This document shows, in pieces, positions 8,953 through 16,483 of a stretch of DNA of 64,000 nt. A model generated the notes under the pieces. That model searched no databases, was not told the DNA's origin, and worked only from the letters and a program-made list of their open reading frames with translations. Every line of letters starts with the position of its first letter. The first letter of the stretch is position 1. Source of the stretch: Bacteroidales bacterium (GTDB lineage Bacteria > Bacteroidota > Bacteroidia > Bacteroidales > UBA10428); the NCBI GenBank assembly GCA_016934055.1, contig JAFGTR010000042.1:34456-98455 (forward strand), in the 5' to 3' direction. Made by a program: the position numbers and the translations under genes.

Positions 8953-9041
8953 CAATGTCGTTAAGTTAAGGAATTTTTTTGTCCTCTCCCTGCACCCTCT
9001 CCAAGAGAGGGACATAATTCGGTCTTAACTTAACGCCATTG
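8953..9041. mobile_element. MITE-like element, copy 2
   Basis: An 89-bp element. The outer arms CAATGTCGTTAAGTTAAG (8953-8970) and the reverse complement of the right end, CAATGGCGTTAAGTTAAG, agree at 17 of 18 positions. The core shares the pyrimidine-rich stretch and ATAATTCGGT with the copy at 6201-6287. It is inserted between two operon genes (stop of one at 9074, start of the next at 8886). Confidence 0.6.
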
Positions 9042-9073
9042 AATCTGCCATCATAAATCTAATATCAATTATA

Positions 9074-10501
9074 TCAGTCCGGCAGAGTACTGATGGCTGC
9101 ATGGATCAGTTCAACCAGTCTGCCCGGGGGTATCAATCCGATACAGATTACAAGGATCAGCAGAATATACTGGCTGATGGATTCCGTGAAAGGGATGGAT
9201 TCCCTTTTTTCGGGATAGTCTTTAACCGGATTAATGAACAGCATTTTAAAGAAATTTTTACCCAGTGCCCAGATAATAAAAGTAAGCAATACAACAACAA
9301 GGATCAATATCCACAGTTCTCCGGCCTCAAAAACCGAACGAAAAACCAGGAACTCACTGATAAATAAGCCGGACGGCGGCATGGCTGTTATCACGAAATA
9401 CGCCAGCAACAATACGATAGCCCCGTTAATGTTATACTTAAAATAATCACCGACATCATAAATACTTTTGCTGCCATAAGTCCGGTAGATCTGTCCGAAC
9501 TGAAAAAACAACGCCGGTTTGGCAAAGGAATGGAGTATCAGATGAAGGATAGCAGCATAATAGCCGATACCGCCCGCAGCCATCCCCAACATGACGATCC
9601 CCATATGTTCAACACCTGAATAGGCCATTATTCTTTTGATATTCTTGACTCTCATCATATATACCGTTGCGACGAAAATGGAAAGGATGCCGGAAATCAT
9701 CAGGATCTTATTGGTCCATTCAAATATGCTGCTATGACTGGTGATTTCGTAATACCTGAAGATACCGATGAATCCAACATTCATAACAACACTGGCCAGC
9801 ATTGCTCCTGCAGGATAAGGGGCTTTATCCTTGGCATCGATGCCGGCCGTGTACATGGGCACAAGACCTGCTTTAGCCGTAAATCCCGTAAAAATGAACA
9901 GGAAAGACAGTTTTAACCAGAAATCATCGAGTTTCGAGGCATTAAGGGAAAGAACAGGGTAGAATAAATCTTTAATGCCCGCCTGCTGAACGGCAACAGT
10001 GGTGAACAGGATACCTATAAATACAAGGGTTATACTGATGGAACAGATAAAAATATATTTCCATGTTCCTTCCAGGGTGAGTTTACTCCTTCTGTGATAT
10101 ATAAGGGCCGAGGCACTCAATGTGGTCAGTTCCACAAACACCCAGGTAATGCCCAAATGATTCGACAGGTATGCAGCACTGAGAGAAGCGTTGAGAATGA
10201 CCATGGCAGCATAAAACATTCCCTGTTCACGGGGCTTGTAAGGATGCTTTGTGAAATATACAAAACTATGGTAAAAGGCAGGTACACTGACGATGCTCAG
10301 CACAAAAAGGAAAATCACTGCCAGGGCATCAGGTGTAAAATAAACCAATTGAGTACTGTTCAGGTTGGCATATTCATAGATCGTGAGCGTCCATTGCAAT
10401 ATGATAAAGGCCAGGATCAGGATAACATTTGCAACATGGTTTTTTAAAAGATACAATAAAACCCCAATAAGCAAGGCGCCGGATAAATATACTCCAACCA
10501 T
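9074..10501 (-). CDS. HyfF/NuoN-like proton-translocating membrane subunit
   Basis: A 475-residue polytopic membrane protein of the proton_antipo_M (NuoL/M/N, HyfF) family. Hydrophobic segments run along the whole length. Family landmarks include WVFVELTTLSASALI, the FTAKAGLVPMYTAGID stretch carrying the conserved Lys of the channel half, and RIMAYSGVEHMGIVMLG. The usual HAEAPSP loop is changed to DAKDKAPYPAGAM, so the protein is diverged. It would form one of the ion-conducting modules of the Ehr complex. The upstream subunit gene ends only 15 nt before this start; downstream, a MITE-like element separates it from the large subunit gene. Whether it moves H+ or Na+ cannot be read from the sequence. 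Confidence 0.85.
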   Translation of the reverse strand: MVGVYLSGALLIGVLLYLLKNHVANVILILAFIILQWTLTIYEYANLNSTQLVYFTPDALAVIFLFVLSIVSVPAFYHSFVYFTKHPYKPREQGMFYAAMVILNASLSAAYLSNHLGITWVFVELTTLSASALIYHRRSKLTLEGTWKYIFICSISITLVFIGILFTTVAVQQAGIKDLFYPVLSLNASKLDDFWLKLSFLFIFTGFTAKAGLVPMYTAGIDAKDKAPYPAGAMLASVVMNVGFIGIFRYYEITSHSSIFEWTNKILMISGILSIFVATVYMMRVKNIKRIMAYSGVEHMGIVMLGMAAGGIGYYAAILHLILHSFAKPALFFQFGQIYRTYGSKSIYDVGDYFKYNINGAIVLLLAYFVITAMPPSGLFISEFLVFRSVFEAGELWILILVVVLLTFIIWALGKNFFKMLFINPVKDYPEKRESIPFTESISQYILLILVICIGLIPPGRLVELIHAAISTLPD

Positions 10502-10516
10502 AATGAAAGGATAAGG

Positions 10517-11146
10517 TTAATCTTTTAAACTTCTGAGTTGTTCAACATCTTGTTCTTCAAACACATCGCCAATCTTGTCGGCAAAAATCCCCAGTAAAAT
10601 CACACTCACAAAAATATCCAGTAATATGCCCGTGTTAACAATCATAGGCATTGTACTGCCCACAGCAAGAGACAATACAAAAACGCCGTTTTCAATCACC
10701 AGGTATCCCAGAACATGTGTAATGATCTTCCTGCGGGTAATGATGATGTAAAGACCGGTGAAAAGAGCCGAAAGTGCAACAATGAAAAATAACTTCCTGA
10801 TATGGGTTTCATGAACAGTGTAAGTGAGAAAAAATGATCCCAGAATGATCAGGGTAACAACCACCACCGATACAAAATTGGAAACATAAGGTTCCTGCTC
10901 GCGGGTTATCTTATTACGTTCCAGGATATACCTGAGAAAATAAGGTATGGCTACGGCTTTGATAATTATCGTTTCGAGCAATACAAAGATGAGGTTGGCC
11001 GGATTGATTTCAATCAGTTCGATAAAGGCAACCCCGAAAAGAATAAGGCCCTGAAAGACAATGATCCGGATGTATGTAATCAACCGGTTTGCCATGGCAA
11101 TGTATATCAGGCTTATGGTGAAAGCTATCAGAAGAATGTTGATCAT
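10517..11146 (-). CDS. HyfE-like (NuoK-related) membrane subunit
   Basis: A 209-residue membrane protein with about six hydrophobic helices. It resembles HyfE of hydrogenase 4 and the NuoK/MrpC family: an early buried acidic pair (FIELIEINPAN), the motif LETIIIKAVAIPYFLRY followed by charged residues, and GYLVIENGVFVLSLAVG in the second half. In complex I and its relatives this subunit links the quinone-module-like arm with the antiporter-like subunits. It lies 17 nt after the HyfC-like gene and 15 nt before the HyfF-like gene in one transcription unit. The length is close to HyfE (about 216 residues). Confidence 0.82.
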   Translation of the reverse strand: MINILLIAFTISLIYIAMANRLITYIRIIVFQGLILFGVAFIELIEINPANLIFVLLETIIIKAVAIPYFLRYILERNKITREQEPYVSNFVSVVVVTLIILGSFFLTYTVHETHIRKLFFIVALSALFTGLYIIITRRKIITHVLGYLVIENGVFVLSLAVGSTMPMIVNTGILLDIFVSVILLGIFADKIGDVFEEQDVEQLRSLKD

Positions 11147-11163
11147 ATTCCTGTTAATTTATA

Positions 11164-12078
11164 TCATTTCAGTTTACCCAGTATTAACAAAACACCCACG
11201 AAAATAAGGAGCGAAACAGAAGTGAACATTACGATGAATTGCGGATTATGGTTCATCCTGAACCGTGCCGCAAATGATTCTACAACACCTACAATGCAGG
11301 CAAATACAAGTTGCACCCCGATATAAATAGGAATTGAATAATACCATTGGAATCCGGGAGTCAGAAAGAAATTCGCGATGATGGCACCGAACAACGCAAA
11401 TTTCAGGTTTACGGCATAAAGGATCAGTCCCATGTCAAAGCCACTGTTATCGAGAACCATGACTTCGTGAACCATGGTCAGTTCAAGGTGTGTTTTTGGA
11501 TCGTCAATGGGCATCCGGCTGTTTTCCACAAGGGCAATGATAATAAAAACAAAGGCTGTCAATATTCCAATGCCGTATGAGATATAGGAGCCGAAATGCA
11601 GTGCCGAAAAAATGCCTGCAAATGACGTATATCCTGTCAGCAGGGCAAATGATCCCATAAGAATAAAAAAAGCCGGTTCGATAAGCATGGCATAAAGGGC
11701 TTCACGGCTGGCCCCCATACCTTCAAAACTGCTTCCTGTATCCAGTGCGGCAAGGATCATGAAGAACCTGCCCAGTGCCAGTACATAGGCAAAGAATACG
11801 AAATCCCCGTCAAACGATAAAATACTTTTCTGATTTCCAAAAGGGATAAACAAAATAGCCATCAGGATGGCAGCCATGTATACTACCGGGGCTATCTTAA
11901 AGATGAAACTGCTGGTTTCACTGTATACCGAGCCTTTCCGGAGCAACCGGACAATATCTTTAATGGGCTGGAATATCCCCGGACCTTTCCGCCCTGAAAA
12001 AATACTTTTGGTACGGATTATGATTCCGGTGAATATCAGACTGTTCAGAAAAATCAGCAGTAAGCTCAACAAACGCAT
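11164..12078 (-). CDS. HyfC/NuoH-like membrane subunit
   Basis: A 304-residue polytopic protein of the respiratory-chain NADH dehydrogenase subunit 1 family in its hydrogenase form (HyfC/HycD). The diagnostic cytoplasmic loop PIDDPKTHLELTMVHEVMVL is fully present, with its row of acidic residues. GRKGPGIFQPIKDIVRLL near the N-terminus is also typical. The subunit anchors the hydrophilic arm to the membrane and starts the ion-translocating chain. It begins one nucleotide after the HyfB-like gene ends, so the two are translationally coupled. There are no features of a quinone-specific NuoH beyond the shared fold. Confidence 0.88.
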   Translation of the reverse strand: MRLLSLLLIFLNSLIFTGIIIRTKSIFSGRKGPGIFQPIKDIVRLLRKGSVYSETSSFIFKIAPVVYMAAILMAILFIPFGNQKSILSFDGDFVFFAYVLALGRFFMILAALDTGSSFEGMGASREALYAMLIEPAFFILMGSFALLTGYTSFAGIFSALHFGSYISYGIGILTAFVFIIIALVENSRMPIDDPKTHLELTMVHEVMVLDNSGFDMGLILYAVNLKFALFGAIIANFFLTPGFQWYYSIPIYIGVQLVFACIVGVVESFAARFRMNHNPQFIVMFTSVSLLIFVGVLLILGKLK

Positions 12079-12079
12079 A

Positions 12080-14089
12080 TTACAATTGTTTTAAAACGTA
12101 TGTCAGGGTTTGAATGACATCCAGAATAAAGGGTATGGCAATGATGATAAAAATAAACACGACCCCGTACAGCACATAAAACTGAACCCTTCCGTTCTGA
12201 AGAAATCTGAACATCCCCAGGAAAGCTTTCAGGTTTCGCAAAGGCCAGTCGATCAGTCCGCTTTCAATCTTATCAAAAAAGCGGGTTTCTGAATAGGAAG
12301 GCATTGCATTTATCGGTTTCACCTCATTCTTTCCTTTGTTCGTTTTAACCAAGGGTTTGATGAGCTTGGTATAGGTACGCACATAGGAAGTAGCAGTATA
12401 TTGCATTCTTGGTGATCCGGCTGTATAACCGCATCCCCATGTAGGTTGGATTGTGTTTGAGCGGTTCAGTGTTGCAAATTTTCTGATCAGGTATAACAGG
12501 AAAACCAGTAAAACAAAACCCCAAACAGCTATGCTGATACGCTGCATTACAAATGAAAGTTCGAAACTGCCTTCTGATAATGAAAGTCCTGAAAAAAGCT
12601 CAACCGGCTTCTTCAGCATGGCAATGAAAAGCCGGGGAAACAATCCTATGAGCACAATGAAAAAGGCAGCCAGGTATTGCGGAAAAAGTGCCGGGGTATT
12701 GGTTTCATTCATGGACTCAGGATAATGACTGCGGGCTCTTCCCAGGAAAACTATTCCAAAAGCCTTGGTAAAACAGAGTATACCAAGACCTCCGATCAGG
12801 GCCAGACTTAATATGGACAGAACAAAGACAGGAGACAGCGCATGACCGGTGCTGACAGCTTTGAACAATCCGGAATAGATCAAAAACTCTGATATGAATC
12901 CGTTGAAAGGCGGTAATCCGCATATGGCCAGTGCAGCTATAAGAAATAATACAGCTGTTTGCGGCATTTTTTTGATGATACCTCCCATACGTTCAATATT
13001 CATGGTATGCGTTGCCTGATAAACAGAGCCTGCCCCGTAAAACAACAGCGACTTAAAAAGTGAATGGTTAAGGGTATGCAACAGGGCACCGGCGTATCCG
13101 GCAAATGTAAGGTAGGCATTATCCAGACCTCTTCCAATGGTGCCAAGACCTATGCCAATACCTATGATGCCGATGTTTTCAATACTATGATAGGCAAGCA
13201 GTCTTTTAATATTATGCTGAACGGTTGCCAGCATCACGCCATAGATTCCGGTCAGCACTGATATGATCAGTATGATGATGCCCAGCAGCACATGGTTTTG
13301 ATGAATCAGCAGCAACATACGGAGTATACCATAGATACCTGCCTTGATAAGAACCCCAGACATCATCCCTGACACATGAGAAGGTGCAGCAGGGTGAGCA
13401 TGAGGAAGCCAGGTATGAAAAGGTACAAAGCCAGCCTTGATGGCAAAACCCACAAAAAAGACAAAGAATAACAGAATGCTGGTGGCCTCGGTCCCCAGGG
13501 CACTATACCGGCTTATCGCCGACAAGACAAAGCTACCCGTGTGAGCATATACCCAGATAAAACCGATGGTAAGAAAAAGAATGCTGATATGGGACTGGAT
13601 GAGATAGTTTATACCGGCTTTCAGGGTTTCCATTTTACCATGTTCAAAAATTACCAGGATAAAAGATGTCAATGCCATAACTTCCCATACGCACAGGAAT
13701 GCCAGACCGTTCTGAATGAAATAAATACCAGTCAGGGCAAAATGGTTCATCAGGTAACTGATGCAATGAAGGCTCAGGTTGGCAGGCTGTCCGGCATATT
13801 TTTTCAGATACTGCCGTCCATACAGGATACCGGTGAAAACGGTAAAATTTGTCAATAAAATAAACCAGGCAGAAAGGCTGTCAATACGAATGGGGATATG
13901 ACCGAAAACGATACCTCCGTTAATATTTTCCAGGTAAGCATCTCCTGTCAAAACGCCGATGGCCACCCATGAACTGACCAACGAGCTGACCATTACGGCA
14001 AGCACGGCCATCAGACTTTTGTATTTTTCCCGGATGAGAGCAATTGTAACAGCAAAAACAAATAAAGTCATGACCAGAATTATGCTCAT
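12080..14089 (-). CDS. HyfB-like proton-translocating membrane subunit
   Basis: A 669-residue polytopic protein of the NuoL/HyfB family and first gene of the Ehr operon. Landmarks are IKAGFVPFHTWLPHAHPAAP (with the channel Lys and the conserved His-rich loop), GMMSGVLIKAGIYGILRM, LLAYHSIENIGIIGIGIG, and LPPFNGFISEFLIYSG. The C-terminal GCGYTAGSPRMQYTATSY segment is characteristic of HyfB rather than NuoL. Two further C-terminal hydrophobic helices follow. It should act as an antiporter-like pump module. The operon order is B-C-E-F-G-I-like, as in hydrogenase 4, but a HyfD-like gene is absent, the HyfH and HyfI functions are fused, and there is no maturation gene. Confidence 0.88.
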   Translation of the reverse strand: MSIILVMTLFVFAVTIALIREKYKSLMAVLAVMVSSLVSSWVAIGVLTGDAYLENINGGIVFGHIPIRIDSLSAWFILLTNFTVFTGILYGRQYLKKYAGQPANLSLHCISYLMNHFALTGIYFIQNGLAFLCVWEVMALTSFILVIFEHGKMETLKAGINYLIQSHISILFLTIGFIWVYAHTGSFVLSAISRYSALGTEATSILLFFVFFVGFAIKAGFVPFHTWLPHAHPAAPSHVSGMMSGVLIKAGIYGILRMLLLIHQNHVLLGIIILIISVLTGIYGVMLATVQHNIKRLLAYHSIENIGIIGIGIGLGTIGRGLDNAYLTFAGYAGALLHTLNHSLFKSLLFYGAGSVYQATHTMNIERMGGIIKKMPQTAVLFLIAALAICGLPPFNGFISEFLIYSGLFKAVSTGHALSPVFVLSILSLALIGGLGILCFTKAFGIVFLGRARSHYPESMNETNTPALFPQYLAAFFIVLIGLFPRLFIAMLKKPVELFSGLSLSEGSFELSFVMQRISIAVWGFVLLVFLLYLIRKFATLNRSNTIQPTWGCGYTAGSPRMQYTATSYVRTYTKLIKPLVKTNKGKNEVKPINAMPSYSETRFFDKIESGLIDWPLRNLKAFLGMFRFLQNGRVQFYVLYGVVFIFIIIAIPFILDVIQTLTYVLKQL

Positions 14090-14164
14090 ACCAGGTGCTA
14101 TAAAAGATTATAAAAATCAGATAAAAAAGAATTTTCAGAAGTATTCATGGTAAAAATGAACGGA

Positions 14165-14172
14165 CAAAAATA
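14165..14172 (-). promoter_or_regulatory. Possible -7 box for the Ehr operon
   Basis: On the reverse strand the octamer reads TATTTTTG, a match to the Bacteroidota -7 consensus TAnnTTTG, 75 nt upstream of the first gene. No convincing TTTG -33 element was found at the expected distance, so this is weak. Confidence 0.3.
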
Positions 14173-14303
14173 ATGGTTTTAGCATCATAAATGAACAGGC
14201 TTGGCTTATAAGTTGTAAACCGGGCTGTTGAAAAAAAATCATGAACAGTTGAGGATAATGATTCAAAGGACGCCACTTAGAAACTGATCAGGCCAGCATT
14301 GTT

Positions 14304-15608
14304 TTATATCCTGATGATTTCAGCTCCCAGGGCATTCAGCCTTTCATCTATCTTTTCATAGCCTCTGTCGATCTGATCGATATTATGAATGGTGCTGGTC
14401 CCGTCGGCAGAGAGGGCAGCTATCAGCAGGGCGACACCGGCCCTGATATCAGGAGATGTCATGGTGGTTGCGCGGAGCTGTATCTGATGATCCAGTCCGA
14501 TCACTGTCGCACGATGCGGATCGCAGAGAATGATCTGGGCACCCATGTCAATCAGCTTATCAACGAAAAAAAGCCGGCTCTCGAACATCTTCTGGTGTAT
14601 TAAAACACTGCCTTTGGCCTGGGTTGCCACCACCAGGGCCACACTCAACAGGTCGGGTGTGAAACCCGGCCAGGGCGCATCGTCAATCGTCATGATAGAA
14701 CCATCGATAAAGGTTTCAACTTCATAATGTTCCTGTGCCGGAATAAATAAATCGTCCTGCCTTTGTTCCCAGGCGATACCCAACCTTGTGAAGGCAGACG
14801 GTATGATCCCCAGGTTCTCAAAACCTGCATTTTTTATGGTAATCTCTGAACGGGTCATGGCCGCAAGACCGATAAATGACCCCACTTCAATCATATCGGG
14901 CAAAATAGTGTGATCGCATCCGGTAAGATTCTCAACGCCTTCTATGGTCAGCAGATTGGAACCGATACCCTGAATACGGGCTCCCATAAAAACCAGCATG
15001 CGACACAACTGCTGTACATAAGGTTCACAGGCGGCATGGTATATTGTTGTCTTTCCCTTTGCCAGCACAGCGGCCATGACAATATTGGCCGTCCCTGTAA
15101 CCGAGGCCTCGTCGAGCAGCATATAACAACCGGTCAGCCTGTCGGCTTCGAGTTTGTAAAAGGCTTCCCGCGATTCATAGGTAAAATTCGCCCCCAGGTT
15201 AATCATCCCTTTTATATGCGTGTCCATCCGCCGCCTTCCGATCTTATCACCTCCCGGTTTTGGTATATAGCCCTTACCAAAGCGGGCCAGCAACGGACCA
15301 ACGATCATAACCGATCCCCTGAGGTTTGAACTTTTCCTTTTATATTCTTCAGTTAACAGGTACTCAACATCCACCTGCCGGGCTTCAAAAGTATAATCGC
15401 TTTGAGAAAGCCTGGAGACCTTAACACCCATGTTCTGCAAAAGGTCAATAAGATTCCTGACATCGAGAATATCGGGGATATTCCTGATGGTTACCCTTTC
15501 AGGAGTGAGCAATGTTGCTGAAATGACCTGCAAGGCTTCATTCTTGGCACCTTGTGGAATAATTTCACCTTTCAGACGTCTTCCTCCGATTACTTTAAAC
15601 GATGCCAT
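14304..15608 (-). CDS. murA: UDP-N-acetylglucosamine 1-carboxyvinyltransferase (MurA), Asp variant
   Basis: A 434-residue EPSP/MurA-fold enzyme that transfers enolpyruvate from PEP to UDP-GlcNAc, the first committed step of peptidoglycan synthesis. Seen: GAKNEALQVISATLL with the conserved Lys-Asn near the N-terminus, SSNLRGSVMIVGPLLARFG, and the catalytic loop PGGDKIGRRRMDTHI. In E. coli that loop reads GGCxIGxRPVDLH and its Cys is alkylated by fosfomycin; here the residue is Asp. Asp enzymes are active and fosfomycin-insensitive in other bacteria (for example Mycobacterium and Chlamydia), so intrinsic resistance is expected. DIRAGVALLIAALSADG near the C-terminus is standard. It is co-transcribed with the DUF4290 gene 12 nt upstream. 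Confidence 0.93.
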   Translation of the reverse strand: MASFKVIGGRRLKGEIIPQGAKNEALQVISATLLTPERVTIRNIPDILDVRNLIDLLQNMGVKVSRLSQSDYTFEARQVDVEYLLTEEYKRKSSNLRGSVMIVGPLLARFGKGYIPKPGGDKIGRRRMDTHIKGMINLGANFTYESREAFYKLEADRLTGCYMLLDEASVTGTANIVMAAVLAKGKTTIYHAACEPYVQQLCRMLVFMGARIQGIGSNLLTIEGVENLTGCDHTILPDMIEVGSFIGLAAMTRSEITIKNAGFENLGIIPSAFTRLGIAWEQRQDDLFIPAQEHYEVETFIDGSIMTIDDAPWPGFTPDLLSVALVVATQAKGSVLIHQKMFESRLFFVDKLIDMGAQIILCDPHRATVIGLDHQIQLRATTMTSPDIRAGVALLIAALSADGTSTIHNIDQIDRGYEKIDERLNALGAEIIRI

Positions 15609-15620
15609 AAAAAAAAGGAA

Positions 15621-16226
15621 TTAATTGCGTTGCTTTTTTTCGCCGCGGGGAATAAATTTCTTTTTTTGTTTCTGAAAATCTTTCTGATCACTGAGCTTAA
15701 CGCCTTCTTTCAGTTTTATTTTCTTATCTGAAATCTCTTCGAGATCGGAACCGATAATAGCATCTGTTACAGAATCACGGTTCCAGGCCAGGTATGACTT
15801 TTTCATCTGATTGGCAATGAGCTTTATAAGAGCTTCCTTGTCATCGCCCTCAGGAAGCTTTATTGCCTCTTCAATTAACCGTTCAATGATCTTGCCGTAA
15901 TGCCTGTACCTTATCTGATTGGTATTATAAGGCACACGCCGTGGTTTTTCGATAAACTCTTCAGCCCTGGGCACATCGTAGGGATAATCGATATCGAGTT
16001 TAAAATCAGACATGATGGCCAGGTGATCCCATAGTTTGTGTTTGAAATCATTAATATCGCGCAGGTGAGGATTCATATTGCCCATAATGTTAATAATGGC
16101 CTGTGCCAAACGATTACGTTCATCACGGTCCTCAATTGTGAGAATGTAATCAACCATCTTTTGCATATTCCTTCCGTATTCCGGTAATATTAACCTGGGC
16201 CGGCAGGAATTGTAATCGTAATTCAT
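15621..16226 (-). CDS. DUF4290 family protein
   Basis: A 201-residue soluble protein matching the Bacteroidota-restricted DUF4290 family. The N-terminal YNSCRPRLILPEYGRNMQKM and MNPHLRDINDFKHKLWDHLA segments are characteristic. The last 40 residues are strongly basic and rich in Lys, Gln and Arg, which suggests nucleic acid or ribosome contact, though this is only inference. Function is not established. It is placed directly before murA with a 12-nt gap, an arrangement that links it to cell envelope growth by context only. A -7 box, TAACTTTG, lies about 15 nt upstream. Confidence 0.85.
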   Translation of the reverse strand: MNYDYNSCRPRLILPEYGRNMQKMVDYILTIEDRDERNRLAQAIINIMGNMNPHLRDINDFKHKLWDHLAIMSDFKLDIDYPYDVPRAEEFIEKPRRVPYNTNQIRYRHYGKIIERLIEEAIKLPEGDDKEALIKLIANQMKKSYLAWNRDSVTDAIIGSDLEEISDKKIKLKEGVKLSDQKDFQKQKKKFIPRGEKKQRN

Positions 16227-16240
16227 AAACTAATTTTTTG

Positions 16241-16248
16241 CAAAGTTA
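16241..16248 (-). promoter_or_regulatory. -7 box for the DUF4290-murA operon
   Basis: On the reverse strand the octamer is TAACTTTG, a perfect TAnnTTTG, ending 14 nt before the start codon. This predicts a very short leader. A -33 TTTG is not evident at 19-21 nt spacing. Confidence 0.4.
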
Positions 16249-16417
16249 ACATAAAAAAATGAGATGCCCGTAAAATAAGGAGAAATAATTATAAATCTGA
16301 CGAAGCCGTATAAAAATCTCATTTTGTTTTGTATGAATAATCCCTTCAGATTGTTCTTATTATGACCATAAACGAATTTTTTCAGTATTCTTTTTAAAAA
16401 TACAGCTTAACATTTAT

Positions 16418-16431
16418 TGCAATCGATTGCA
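16418..16431. promoter_or_regulatory. LacI/GalR-type operator palindrome upstream of the CE15 esterase gene
   Basis: TGCAATCGATTGCA is a perfect 14-bp palindrome with a central CG, the symmetry typical of LacI-family operators. It lies 52 nt before the ATG of the secreted esterase gene, where it could overlap the promoter. No LacI-family gene is in the window. Confidence 0.6.
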
Positions 16432-16483
16432 CAATTCTTTTTTTGTTGTTATTTTTAACGGGTAAAAAAACGGAGGGATTAAA

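Noticed and set aside
6382..14089. Reading the operon as a functional hydrogenase 4 or formate hydrogenlyase
   Set aside because: The large subunit lacks both NiFe cysteine motifs and the small subunit lacks most cluster ligands; no maturation or formate dehydrogenase gene is present.
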